Source of the DNA: Ancylomarina sp963977525
GTDB taxonomy: Bacteria; Bacteroidota; Bacteroidia; Bacteroidales; Marinifilaceae
Assembly: GCA_963977525.1 (NCBI GenBank)
Contig: CAXBPC010000021.1
Span: 6,424-70,423 of the forward strand
Direction: 5' to 3'
DNA: 64,000 nt
Shown here: positions 1 to 8,943 of the stretch, piece by piece
Layout: each line of letters opens with the position of its first letter
How positions within the stretch are numbered: the stretch's first letter is position 1
Made by a program: the position numbers and the translations under genes
Notes under the pieces: generated by a model
Told to the model about the DNA's origin: nothing
Seen by the model: the letters and a program-made list of their open reading frames with translations, nothing else
The model's database searches: none

Positions 1-610
1 TAGCTTGTTGCATGGCTCTTAAATACACAACGATTTTATTATTGATAATTGAAAGTACTTCTTTCTTAATCTCAGTAGCAGATTCGCTTAATCCTTCTTG
101 TGCTTTAACCTCTTCCCATGTGAAGTATGCAGTCTTAAAATTATTTTGAGCCGCTTGCAAATCAGCTATTACCTCGGTACAGCCCGATACTGCAGTAATA
201 TCGGCTTGAAGTTCAGGTGCCGATAAATCTTGAAGTAAAGATTCTATTAAGGACGATTCAATTGCGTAGGTTTCGTTAATTATTTTCAAACTATACTTTA
301 TATAAGTATCAAATAGATTTTCACCAGCAGCCTTAATCGCTGCAATTGGATGATGAGTTGCTCCTAGTAGTAAATAGTTTAAAGCTTGTACTTTCTCATC
401 TCTAGCAACATCTAGTTCGTCTAGATTAGACTCCACTTTGCCGCGATGAATTGCTGTTCCCAACGAACCAGTCCAAGTTTGTAAGTTGGTGAAAAGACCT
501 CCTATATAGTTGTCACCTTCAAAGGTTTGTTTATTAAATGCCATTAGTAAATTTTCTGATGCCGTGTTCACTTCGGTTACACGACAATTAGGGGTTAATT
601 TTGAAAACAT
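1..610 (-). CDS. DUF6261 family protein, 3' part outside window
   Basis: The reading frame starts at an ATG at 608-610 and stays open to the left edge (about 203 residues), so the C-terminus is missing. The protein opens MFSKLTPNCRVTEVN and continues as an all-helical, non-secreted protein with the segment LLLGATHHPIAAIKAAGENLF. It resembles DUF6261, a Bacteroidota-restricted family of unknown function that is often multicopy. No catalytic motif or membrane segment is visible. A palindrome shared with two other accessory loci lies about 235 bp upstream (845-860). Function is unknown. Confidence 0.75.
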   Translation of the reverse strand, partial: MFSKLTPNCRVTEVNTASENLLMAFNKQTFEGDNYIGGLFTNLQTWTGSLGTAIHRGKVESNLDELDVARDEKVQALNYLLLGATHHPIAAIKAAGENLFDTYIKYSLKIINETYAIESSLIESLLQDLSAPELQADITAVSGCTEVIADLQAAQNNFKTAYFTWEEVKAQEGLSESATEIKKEVLSIINNKIVVYLRAMQQA

Positions 611-844
611 GATTTTTAATTTTGGATTAATATTTAATTCTTTTGCTTCTTCCGAAGTGTGAATCTAAACATAATTATTGAATTATTTTATAGTGTGAAT
701 GATCATGTGAAATATGAAAAGGATAGTTTGTTCTTCATTTAAATCTTTACATATAAGTGTTTATTGTGCTGTTTGTTATGGTTTTATTGATAACATAAAT
801 GATGATTTGTAGAGGAATATATTAATTCACTTTCAAAGCAAAAA

Positions 845-860
845 CTACACTTTTGGGTAG
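845..860. promoter_or_regulatory. CTACAC-N4-GGGTAG palindrome
   Basis: An imperfect palindrome, CTACACTTTTGGGTAG. The same 16-bp pattern with only the centre changed occurs at 51899-51914 and 58433-58448, inside two long paralogous non-coding elements. Here it lies upstream of the DUF6261 gene. It may be an operator or a short RNA hairpin; neither is proven. Confidence 0.4.
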
Positions 861-957
861 GTATTATTTTACATTTTCTGTACTCAGAAATCTCTTTATT
901 TGAATTTTGAAAGATGGATTAGCCACTTTTCATATGGGCGAGCCGTTAAAAAATGAT

Positions 958-1125
958 TGAAGCTTGTCGAAGCCATTAGTGGTGCTTTACTAAAATTAGT
1001 AAAGCTTGCCTAAGCCTTTGGTGGAGCTTTACTAAAATTAGTAAAGCTTCTCTAAGCCTTAAGTGGAGGTATTATAGGATTATAATTGCTTGTCCAAGCC
1101 CTAGGTGGAGCAATTATAAAATTAT
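958..1125. repeat. Four 42-bp tandem repeats with covarying stems
   Basis: Four consecutive 42-bp units (958-999, 1000-1041, 1042-1083, 1084-1125) share the core GCTTnnCnAAGCC...GTGGnG. Unit 2 is bracketed by an 11-bp perfect inverted repeat TTAGTAAAGCT/AGCTTTACTAA, and unit 4 by a different perfect pair TTATAATTGCT/AGCAATTATAA, so the stem is kept while its sequence changes. Inside, GCTT(N4)AAGC can form a second small stem. The rest of the gap 611-1297 holds no convincing gene. Confidence 0.7.
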
Positions 1126-1297
1126 ATCGACCTCCCTTATTTCTAATGCTTTTCTTCAAAATGCTTATTTCTATTGATTTTCGAGAATTTTACTGGAGAA
1201 TTATTGTTAATAAATTTGTAGGTTTGTATGGAACAGGATTAATAGAATATTATCCAATACACTTAGAAATGACATTTAGTTATTTAGAATTAGGAAA

Positions 1298-2452
1298 ATG
1301 ACGCAAACAAAGTCTGAAAGTATCATATCGCAAATTAATACAAATGTATTTTTCAAAGAATTTACGTTTAGTGAAAACGATTTTATTGATAAATCAACAA
1401 AACAAGAACTTGAGTTTTCTGATAATGTCGTTTGGATTGATGATATTTTTCTAATTTTTGAAATTAAAGAACGAGAGAATGATGAAACTGAAGGAGAAAT
1501 TAAATGGTTTAATAACAAGGTTTTAAAGAAAGCAGTTAAGCAGATAAGAAAAACTCATAAGTTCCTTGAAACGTATCCTGAAATTCCAATAGTAAATGAA
1601 AAGGGACATACGAAAAATATATCTGAGGCAAATCTGGATGATATACAGAACATTATAATTTATGCAACTAATAGTGAATTCAATGAAGAAAAAAGGTTTT
1701 TAAAATTCTATGAAAGCAAGAATGTAGGGAATATACATTTATTTCACTCGGAAGATTATAATTGGATATGTAATTATTTAGTAACGCCAGCTGAAGTAAA
1801 GGAATATCTCATTTTTAGAGAGGAATTATACTTAAATCATCCGACAATATTGAATGATCTTCCAGAGCAATACGTGTTAGGTCATTTCTTTGAAACTCTT
1901 GATACTTCATTCATTGATTTGAAGTATATCGAAAATTTTGATAAGTTATATTATGACATTGATGACTTTGATATATCACACATTATTCAAAATTTTAACA
2001 AGAAAATAAGGTTGATAAAAGAAAAGACGGAATATTATCCAATAATTGCAGAAATAGCAAAATTGAATAGGGCAGAGTTAACTGAGTTTAAGAAAAGATA
2101 TGTTAGGACAGTCGAAAAGTGTCAAGAAAATGAAAATTACAGGCCTTATCGAATTTCTATACCTAGAACCGATTGTGCTTTTGTTTTCATACCTCTAATA
2201 AAAGACTTTTCAAAGCATTGGAAAACTGCTTTGACAAATTATACTTCTGCTCAAAAGTATGATCAAAAAGCTAGCAAATGCGTTGGGTTAGTGATTTTTG
2301 AGAATATTATTGATAAAGAAAAGTACTTTGATATGTATTGGATGTTCATTAAAGAGGATTGGTATTATAATGAAGTAATAGAAGGATTATTATCGAGGAA
2401 TTATCCTTTTAGAGAGGTAAATACTAAAAGAATTGACAATAGGTATATATAA
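1298..2452 (+). CDS. PD-(D/E)XK nuclease-like hypothetical protein
   Basis: A 384-residue cytoplasmic protein of unknown role. Around residues 40-58 it reads ELEFSDNVVWIDDIFLIFEI followed by KER. This is an Asp, hydrophobic strand and E-x-K arrangement typical of the PD-(D/E)XK nuclease core, with Asp48/49 and Glu54-x-Lys56 as candidate catalytic residues. A Lys-rich helix with the K-x-x-KQIRKTHKFLE pattern follows. The C-terminal half has no motif I recognise. It stands alone, with no methylase or other defence partner next to it, and is AT-rich. It may be a housekeeping nuclease-fold protein or an orphan defence gene. Confidence 0.6.
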   Translation: MTQTKSESIISQINTNVFFKEFTFSENDFIDKSTKQELEFSDNVVWIDDIFLIFEIKERENDETEGEIKWFNNKVLKKAVKQIRKTHKFLETYPEIPIVNEKGHTKNISEANLDDIQNIIIYATNSEFNEEKRFLKFYESKNVGNIHLFHSEDYNWICNYLVTPAEVKEYLIFREELYLNHPTILNDLPEQYVLGHFFETLDTSFIDLKYIENFDKLYYDIDDFDISHIIQNFNKKIRLIKEKTEYYPIIAEIAKLNRAELTEFKKRYVRTVEKCQENENYRPYRISIPRTDCAFVFIPLIKDFSKHWKTALTNYTSAQKYDQKASKCVGLVIFENIIDKEKYFDMYWMFIKEDWYYNEVIEGLLSRNYPFREVNTKRIDNRYI

Positions 2453-2536
2453 ATAGTTAATGTGTAATTTCTTAATTTCAAATTTTAAGATCACCTGTTT
2501 CATTTTATTTATATGGCTACCTAATACATTTTGCTT

Positions 2537-2630
2537 GTCATGCTCTGACTATATACAAGCTGTTCGTGTCAGGGTATGACTAAGTAATGAGAAGCTATTG
2601 AGAGCCACACAAAAATAATGAGACCCTCAA
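2537..2630 (+). repeat. Dispersed ~94-bp repeat, copy 1
   Basis: The segment runs from TGTCATGCTCTGACTATA through GTCAGGGTATGACTA to ATGAGACCCTCA. The reverse complement of 53976-54066 has the same blocks in the same order and almost the same length. Each half can pair with itself (GTCAT...ATGAC; TTGAGAGCC...). It overlaps no gene and adjoins the 3' end of the DUF6122 gene. Confidence 0.7.
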
Positions 2631-2638
2631 AGTAAAGC

Positions 2639-2980
2639 TTATTGCCCCAAGAATTTCGACCACAAACAATCTTGGAAATCGGTAAGCATGTGCAGTAGTA
2701 AGCCAATGGCTACGATTCGTAGTTTTGGGAAAAATGCCATAATAAAATAGATGGCAATGGCATAATAGGAGTGAAGAGGATGAAAGCCAATACTGCATCT
2801 GCCAGCTTCGAATATGGGTGTTGCAAGTAGGTGATCTAAATCAACCAACATAGTTGCAAGCATAATCAACCAAGCCTTTTTCCATTGCTCTCGGAAGAAA
2901 AGCCAAGCAATAGCTCCAGGCGCTAACAGATGCAAGCTGTAATGCACTATGAGTTGAAGAATGTGTAGCAATTCATTCAT
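2639..2980 (-). CDS. DUF6122 family membrane protein
   Basis: About 113 residues from the ATG at 2980 (MNELLHILQLIVHYSLH). An upstream in-frame ATG at 3025 would add an unlikely hydrophilic leader. Four hydrophobic segments are visible. The motif VDLDHLLATPIFEAGRCSIGFHPLHS, with Asp/His pairs at membrane edges, recalls the membrane-bound metal-dependent hydrolase-like DUF6122 family of Bacteroidota. Function is unknown. It is a single gene. Confidence 0.75.
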   Translation of the reverse strand: MNELLHILQLIVHYSLHLLAPGAIAWLFFREQWKKAWLIMLATMLVDLDHLLATPIFEAGRCSIGFHPLHSYYAIAIYFIMAFFPKLRIVAIGLLLHMLTDFQDCLWSKFLGQ

Positions 2981-3037
2981 CGAATGTAGTTGTATAGTTT
3001 TAGTTGAGAAGTAGAGGGTGCACATAAATAAAAGGAT

Positions 3038-3118
3038 ACGTCATCCTGAATTCATTTCAGGATCTCATAATCAATATGTATAAGATTCTGAAACAAGTTC
3101 AGAATGACGCTCGATGTT
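3038..3118. repeat. Dispersed CATTCTGAAC/TTCAG hairpin repeat, copy 1
   Basis: Two facing hairpins: TCATCCTGAATTCATTTCAGGAT, then GATTCTGAAACAAGTTCAGAATGAC. The same architecture recurs at 34033-34110 and inside 60363-60479, 62008-62124 and 63552-63672. All copies are intergenic. It looks like a non-autonomous palindromic repeat family rather than a terminator. Confidence 0.7.
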
Positions 3119-3166
3119 TAATTTTTACATTTTCGACATCTTCTTTTTTTTTAATCTTTAAACTGT

Positions 3167-4609
3167 TTATGATTTCTCAGCTTTGCGTTTTCTTTCGTGA
3201 TCTAAAAAACCTTTAAGATTCTCAATGTCTAAGCGTTTAGCCACAATCTTTTTGTTCTTATCGAGAAGATAGATTGTAGGGGTTGAATAAACATCGTAGA
3301 ATATTCTAAAGTTCGATTGATAATTGGGATCGTAGCAGTTAATGAAATCGTAAAGCACGTTATCTTCTAAATATTTTTGCCAAGCGTCTTTATCTTGTTG
3401 CGTATAAACAGCGACAATTTGAACACCTAAATCTTTGTATGCATCTAGAATTTCAGGCTTTAAACGAGGTGTTACTTTTTTACAATGCCCACAATCTGTT
3501 TCAAAGAAATACAGAACCGTGTAGTTAGCATCCATCTCGTGAAGTTTCACAAATTCACCATCTATAGTTTCAAGAGCCAAATCTTGAGCTTTCATATCAA
3601 GCAAATTGTACTGAAGTTTAATTACGCGCTCTTTTATATTAGCCATTAAAGTTGAATCTGCCCAAGTCGCTTGTCCGCTTAAATAGTAGCGCTTTGCCAA
3701 ATCTACAAAGGCAGCATCTACACCCATAATCTTCGATTTAATGGCATAATTAATGGCGTATTGCGTGTAATACTGGAAGGCTTTTTTATTTGGTCGAGCC
3801 TGTTCTATCAGCTTGATTGATTCTTTCACGATTGAATCGCGCTGTTGAATCAGAATCTTCTCAAAGAAAAAAGCAAGCTTATTTTTTAATAAAGGTGTAC
3901 GTAGGTATCTATCATCAGCAGGATTTAGGCTCGATAAGTAACTATCCTTTGTCCAAAGGTAATTTCTAAGTTTGATCTCCTTATCTCTGTCAGGAAAATC
4001 AGCGGCAATCGATTTGCTGAAATTTGGAGCTTCGGGCGAAAGCGTAAAGTTAGCAAATGCAGAAACGAAACTAGGAGCAGGGAACTTTTCGTTTAAAGAC
4101 TTGATGTAGGCTTTAACTTCTAAATCTGCTTTTTTAAAGAGCTCTTTATATTCAGCCATGGCTTTCTCATCATCGGCTTTACTCTTGTATTCCTCCTGAA
4201 GTTTCTTGCTATTTTCATTTTTGGCTTTCATGAATTTTTGAAAATCAGCAAAACCTTCACTTTCCTTAGAACCTGATATTTTAAGATTGTTTACGAATTC
4301 CTTAGAATCTGAGTGAATAGAGAATTCTTGATCATCGCCTAAAAGAAGATCGAAGTATTTTTTTGATGGAAGATAAACCACATAGATGCCTTGATCAAGC
4401 AAACTATCTTTTTGAAATATACCAGCACCATTTACAAGCTTGGTGGTATCATCGGCAAATATTCTTCCATCAAGATAGTGTGCAAGGTATGCAGAGCTGT
4501 CACTAACGTTCTCAAGCTTAATGTCAATTTTTAAGTTTTGAGCATTGCCGTTTAAGTTTCCAAAAACAATTGCTGTAAGAAGAATGAGAGATCGGTATAA
4601 TAGTTTCAT
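3167..4609 (-). CDS. TlpA-like thioredoxin-fold lipoprotein-side oxidoreductase (DUF4369/DUF5106 type)
   Basis: A 480-residue secreted protein with signal peptide MKLLYRSLILLTAIVFGNLNGNAQ. Residues ~25-130 form the DUF4369-like beta domain common in Bacteroidota redoxins, residues ~150-340 are helical (DUF5106-like), and residues ~345-470 are a thioredoxin/TlpA domain. The active site is FFETDCGHCKKVTPRLKPEI (CGHC), and the cis-Pro is in YSTPTIYLL. It probably reduces or isomerises periplasmic disulfides or takes part in stress redox. It is a single gene, so no substrate is suggested. Confidence 0.88.
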   Translation of the reverse strand: MKLLYRSLILLTAIVFGNLNGNAQNLKIDIKLENVSDSSAYLAHYLDGRIFADDTTKLVNGAGIFQKDSLLDQGIYVVYLPSKKYFDLLLGDDQEFSIHSDSKEFVNNLKISGSKESEGFADFQKFMKAKNENSKKLQEEYKSKADDEKAMAEYKELFKKADLEVKAYIKSLNEKFPAPSFVSAFANFTLSPEAPNFSKSIAADFPDRDKEIKLRNYLWTKDSYLSSLNPADDRYLRTPLLKNKLAFFFEKILIQQRDSIVKESIKLIEQARPNKKAFQYYTQYAINYAIKSKIMGVDAAFVDLAKRYYLSGQATWADSTLMANIKERVIKLQYNLLDMKAQDLALETIDGEFVKLHEMDANYTVLYFFETDCGHCKKVTPRLKPEILDAYKDLGVQIVAVYTQQDKDAWQKYLEDNVLYDFINCYDPNYQSNFRIFYDVYSTPTIYLLDKNKKIVAKRLDIENLKGFLDHERKRKAEKS

Positions 4610-4871
4610 GTGTATGCTGTATGTGTAAATTTCAAAGCCGAAAATTACAAAATATTGAATTTAAAACAGCCAATCAAATGAATTGAAACGTCAATAATTG
4701 TTAATTGAATCATAAAATGTTGAATTAGCCCTGATTTTAAGAGTTTAAACGTGCTAATTATGTAGCGAATCATGGTTCTGCAGATTTCATTTAACAGATT
4801 ATGGTGAGACTTATTGATATCTAATAATCAATTACTATTTTTAGGCTTTCAAAAATCAAATTATATCAGGC

Positions 4872-6161
4872 ATGACAAAAGAATTTCAAGCTACCCAATA
4901 TAAACTAGAGTCAGTAAAATCAGGTAAACGATTTGATGATGAGGGGTGGACTTTGGATGCGCCAGGAGAAAGCGATCCATCTTTGATTAGAGCAATTTAT
5001 GAGAAGAAGCAATTGGAGGTTAAAGATAAGTCTTTAGGGATTTATAAATTTGCCGATTGGTTGCCAATTCATAAAATACTAGAAGGTTCTTCGGCGCCTG
5101 CAACTTACAAAAGTGAAGGCTTAGCGAAGTATTTAGGCTTGAATAACCTGTATATTACTTTTAGTGGTTACTGGCCAGAGAAAGGTGCGAACTTTCGTAC
5201 ATGTTCGTTTAAAGAAACTGAGGCTTACGCTGTAAGTGGTCGATTGAAATCAACTGATCAGGTTTTGGTAGTAGCTTCTGCTGGGAATACAGCTAGAGCT
5301 TTTGCTCGTGTTTGTTCCGATAATAATATTCCATTGCTTCTTTCGGTTCCTGAAGATAATTTGTCTGCACTTTGGTTCGATGAGCCTATCAAGGATAACG
5401 TTCGTTTGATTGCGACTAAATCGGGAAGTGATTATTTCGATGCGATTCATCTTTCTAATATTGCTTGTGCTTTAGACGGTTTTGTTGCCGAAGGTGGTGC
5501 TAAGAATGTCGCTCGTCGCGATGGAATGGGAACTACGGTTCTTTCAGCAGTGAGTGAAATTGGTCAGATTCCTGACTACTATTTCCAAGCTGTTGGTAGT
5601 GGAACAGGTGCTATTGCTGCTTGGGAAGCTAATCTGAGATTTATTGAAGATGGTCGTTATGGTGATAATAAGATGAAACTTATGGTTTCTCAGAATGCAC
5701 CATTCTTACCAATACACGATGCTTGGAAAGCAGACTCGCGTGCTATGTTACCATTAGAGGATGAATTGGCTCGTAAGCAAGTTGAAGAGATTGATGCAAA
5801 AGTGCTTTCTAATCGTAAGCCTCCATATCCAATTGCTGGTGGTTTGTTCGATGCAATGAAAGATGCGGGTGGCGATGTTTTAGTTGCGACGAATGCAGAA
5901 GCTATAGAAGCGGGCAAATTATTCCTTGAAACAGAAGGAAACGATATTCATCCAGCAGCAGCTGTTGCAGTAGCAACTTTAATTAAGGAAGCTATGGGCG
6001 GAAATCTTGATAAGGATGCTTGCATCATGCTAAACATCACTGGCGGTGGTGAAGAGCGTATCAAAAGAGAAAAAGAAGTGACTTACCTTAAGCCTTCACA
6101 TGTTTTCGATATCGACCCAAATTTAGAAACTGTAAAAGAAGTGCTAGAGAAGTTATTCTAG
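4872..6161 (+). CDS. Cysteate synthase (PLP-dependent)
   Basis: A 429-residue fold-type II PLP enzyme of the threonine synthase family. The likely Schiff-base Lys is K114 in CSFKETEAY, followed by the Asn loop ASAGNTARAFA, the phosphate-binding VGSGTGAIAAWEA and a C-terminal NITGGGEER. The extended N-terminus, SGYWPEKGANFRTCSFKE and the length match cysteate synthase, which makes L-cysteate from O-phosphoserine and sulfite. In methanogens this feeds coenzyme M. In Bacteroidota it feeds capnine-type sulfonolipids, which is the likely role here (inference, as no acyltransferase partner is adjacent). It is monocistronic, with a strong terminator at 6178. A threonine synthase paralogue is the main alternative. 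Confidence 0.8.
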   Translation: MTKEFQATQYKLESVKSGKRFDDEGWTLDAPGESDPSLIRAIYEKKQLEVKDKSLGIYKFADWLPIHKILEGSSAPATYKSEGLAKYLGLNNLYITFSGYWPEKGANFRTCSFKETEAYAVSGRLKSTDQVLVVASAGNTARAFARVCSDNNIPLLLSVPEDNLSALWFDEPIKDNVRLIATKSGSDYFDAIHLSNIACALDGFVAEGGAKNVARRDGMGTTVLSAVSEIGQIPDYYFQAVGSGTGAIAAWEANLRFIEDGRYGDNKMKLMVSQNAPFLPIHDAWKADSRAMLPLEDELARKQVEEIDAKVLSNRKPPYPIAGGLFDAMKDAGGDVLVATNAEAIEAGKLFLETEGNDIHPAAAVAVATLIKEAMGGNLDKDACIMLNITGGGEERIKREKEVTYLKPSHVFDIDPNLETVKEVLEKLF

Positions 6162-6177
6162 AATACGATATAAAGAG

Positions 6178-6215
6178 AAAGCCGCAAGTCAGATGTCTGA
6201 TTTGCGGCTTTTTTA
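6178..6215 (+). terminator. Rho-independent terminator after cysteate synthase
   Basis: AAAGCCGCAA-N-TCAGA/TCTGA-N-TTGCGGCTTTTTT is a long stem followed by a T run. The A run on the other side makes it usable also for the converging glutaminase gene. Confidence 0.85.
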
Positions 6216-6231
6216 TGCTTAAAGGTTGAAT

Positions 6232-7146
6232 TTAGAATATGGATAATTCAGACTTAGTCGTTAGCATTTCTAAAGCTTGAATACCCTTATATGAGTTTCC
6301 TTTCTTATTCAATCTAGGACTCCACACGGCAACTGTATATTCCCCTGGGTGGATAGCAACTATGCCTCCTCCAACACCCGACTTGCCTGGCAATCCAACC
6401 TTAAAAGAGAATTCGCCAGCTTCGTCGTAAAAGCCGCAAAGTTGCATTATAGCATTTATTCGTTTCGATTGACTGGTTGTAATCACTCGTTCTTTGGTAG
6501 AAGGAATGCTGCCATTGTTTGCAAAAATCTGAAATGTATGTGCCAATTCTTCACACGTCATTTCTATGGAGCAGATATCGTAATAGAAATCTAGAACCGC
6601 TTCAATAGGGTTTTCTATATTCCCAAAGGACTTCATCATATTGATAAGAGCAGCATTTCTGTATCCATGTGCTTTTTCAGATGCAGCAATTTTTGGGTTG
6701 TATTCAATATTGGTATCTAGAGCTAATTGTCGAACAAATTCAATAAACTGTTCTTTGGGATTATCTGATTGACTCAGAAGAATGTCACATATTACAATGG
6801 CACCTGCATTAATAAAAGGGTTACGAGGAATACCTTGTTCATGTTCCAATTGGACTAATGAGTTAAATGGTGTTCCTGATGGTTCAACACCAACACGCTT
6901 CCAAATTTTTACGCCTTCTGTTTTAATAGCAAGACATAAGGAGATAACCTTAATGATACTTTGGCAAGAGAACTTTTCCAGATGATCGCCCAATCCGTAA
7001 TGATTACCATCTACAGAACAAAAGTGAATACCAAATTTATCAGGATCGATATTTGCTAATTCGGGTATGTATGATGCTGGCTGACCATTGCTTTTTGTTT
7101 GCAAAAGTTCAGAGTAAACTTCTTGTAGAATTGTCTTGAAATCCAT
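6232..7146 (-). CDS. glsA: Glutaminase
   Basis: About 304 residues from the ATG at 7146 (MDFKTILQEVYSELLQ). The in-frame ATG at 7182 would overlap the upstream gene and adds a non-conserved leader. It is a serine-dependent beta-lactamase-fold glutaminase, hydrolysing L-glutamine to glutamate and ammonia. The S-x-x-K dyad is SCQSIIKV (S63/K66), and other conserved blocks are GVEPSGTPFNS, RNPFINAGAI and GLPGKSGVGGGI. The length is normal for the bacterial GlsA family. It follows the MFS gene with a 32-bp gap and may be cotranscribed with it. Confidence 0.93.
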   Translation of the reverse strand: MDFKTILQEVYSELLQTKSNGQPASYIPELANIDPDKFGIHFCSVDGNHYGLGDHLEKFSCQSIIKVISLCLAIKTEGVKIWKRVGVEPSGTPFNSLVQLEHEQGIPRNPFINAGAIVICDILLSQSDNPKEQFIEFVRQLALDTNIEYNPKIAASEKAHGYRNAALINMMKSFGNIENPIEAVLDFYYDICSIEMTCEELAHTFQIFANNGSIPSTKERVITTSQSKRINAIMQLCGFYDEAGEFSFKVGLPGKSGVGGGIVAIHPGEYTVAVWSPRLNKKGNSYKGIQALEMLTTKSELSIF

Positions 7147-7178
7147 CTTGTATCGAATAATGTTTGTCGCAAAAGTAG

Positions 7179-8423
7179 TCAATTACTTGTTTTCTTATTG
7201 TAAACTTTATTGCTAAATGAAATAAAGATTGAGAGAACTAGCATGACGCTAGAAATGATTACAAAAGCAGATCCAATTCCCCACATATCAGCAAGTATAC
7301 CGAAAACAAAGGCTATGACTGCTGAAAAAAGTGTTCGTAGTTGCGATTGAGCCGAATAAACAGAAGTAAGGAGTTCATTTGGTACTTGATCCGCTACAAA
7401 AGAAGTGAGTATAGGCTTTCTGATATTCTCAATAATAAATATGAGTGCGAACGAAATAAAAGCCCAAATCCATATTTCGTATATGAAGAAAACGCCACAG
7501 CTTAAACCAAAGAACAGTCCTAAAAGGAGGGTCTTATTGGTCAGGTTTGTTGGTGCTTTTTTTAGAATTGCTGAAGAATACTGCGATGCATATGCTGTAA
7601 GTAGATAGATGATGAAATAAAGTAAACCAATGACTAGTCCATTTTGTCTATCTATATGAACGCCTTTTATACTTGGAAGAAGCAAGGCAATTCCTAGCAT
7701 AATAGCTTGAATGTAATCCTTTAGCGCTTTTAAATAAGCTGTGTGAAATGCAGATGTACTCACTAATTTTAGAACTGATTTCTGTTTCAGTACAAGGAAT
7801 AAAGCGTTGATACTATGCCTAAATGAGTTTTGCTGTTTCTTTTTTTCTGATCGATCAATCTCTGAAGGATAGCTTAGAATAAGAATGAAATTGATCGCAT
7901 ATGGAATCGCTGAATAAATAAAGATGTTCTGATAGTTGCCGTCAAGAAAGACTAGAATCCCAGCTGTAAGGGCTGAAATAGCAGAGCCTCTTTGCGACCA
8001 TGAGCGGGTATGACCATAGTATTCCGATTTATATTCTGTCCAATTATTCAACTTTAGGTAATCCATCATCATACCCTTGTGCGATCCTGAACGGAAGGCA
8101 TCGGCCAGTCCGAATATGATAAAAGCAAATAGATAGAACCAGAAGTTGTCGGATATCCAGAATATTAGAAATGAAATGGAGAATATAAGTAGAGCTGCAG
8201 CCAGAGATTTCTTTCTACCATAAGTGTCTGCAATTAAACCAGATGGGATTTCTAATAAGTTGGTGATAATCTCTCTTGATGCATATAATATCCCGATTTG
8301 GGTGTAAGACATTCCTTTATCAATGAGGAACAGAATTAAAAAGGCATCAAAAAATCGAAGATTCTTTAAGAAACCATAGGCACAAAACTTTCGATATTGA
8401 TTGTTTTTTAATTGAGAATTCAT
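7179..8423 (-). CDS. MFS transporter
   Basis: About 414 residues from the ATG at 8423 (MNSQLKNNQYRKFCAYGF). The upstream in-frame ATG at 8456 is less likely. There are 12 predicted membrane segments. The MFS loop 2-3 signature is recognisable as GLIADTYGRKKSL, and a second-half loop reads GILADMWGIGS. It belongs to the drug/metabolite proton antiporter type. The substrate is unknown, and proximity to glutaminase does not define it. Confidence 0.85.
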   Translation of the reverse strand: MNSQLKNNQYRKFCAYGFLKNLRFFDAFLILFLIDKGMSYTQIGILYASREIITNLLEIPSGLIADTYGRKKSLAAALLIFSISFLIFWISDNFWFYLFAFIIFGLADAFRSGSHKGMMMDYLKLNNWTEYKSEYYGHTRSWSQRGSAISALTAGILVFLDGNYQNIFIYSAIPYAINFILILSYPSEIDRSEKKKQQNSFRHSINALFLVLKQKSVLKLVSTSAFHTAYLKALKDYIQAIMLGIALLLPSIKGVHIDRQNGLVIGLLYFIIYLLTAYASQYSSAILKKAPTNLTNKTLLLGLFFGLSCGVFFIYEIWIWAFISFALIFIIENIRKPILTSFVADQVPNELLTSVYSAQSQLRTLFSAVIAFVFGILADMWGIGSAFVIISSVMLVLSIFISFSNKVYNKKTSN

Positions 8424-8943
8424 CGGAAAAAGAGCAATTTGACATTTGAACCACAAAATAAGGAATGATTTTCAGACCATCTAATCTGTTTTTCTGCAAA
8501 AATGAGAATCATGAAGAATTATTTTGGCATGTTATTGAACATTTCCTATGATAGCTTCAAAAAAAATGCGTGTGAACTATTTAAGATAATATTAACAATA
8601 TGTTGTAATGGTTAACTATGTGGTTATGTTCTTAGTTTTAGGTATTAATTGCCTGTTGGTGAAATGTTTAGTTGGAATTACTGTAAAACCACTTTTTTGA
8701 TTGATATCGATTGCACTAAATGAGCTTGATTAATGAAAAAAAACATTAATGACAAAAGTCATGCAAATCCCTATTGACAGGTATTGTACAACATAGAGTG
8801 ATTAATGCTGAATTATTTCTTCAATAGAAAAATGTTTATAAATTTGGAATCGAAAGTCAGTCAGGAAATACTGATTTAATATCGAGTACGGACATAATTA
8901 ATTAAGCGCAGCATATTATGCGTTCATAATCAAGTTTAGGGAT
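8424..8943. other. 520-bp intergenic region with probable promoter
   Basis: No gene is visible. A -7 type box TAAATTTG lies at 8839-8846, about 100 bp before the carboxyltransferase gene, implying a long leader. No clear -33 TTG partner at the right spacing was found. GATTGATATCGATTGCA near 8700 is a short palindrome-like stretch. Confidence 0.4.

Noticed and set aside
958..1125. CRISPR array or integron attC sites
   Set aside because: Repeat units abut without unique spacers, and the attC consensus RYYYAAC/GTTRRRY is absent.
1086..1301. 71-codon frame before the nuclease-like gene
   Set aside because: It starts inside the 42-bp repeat array, has no recognisable domain and overlaps the next gene's start.
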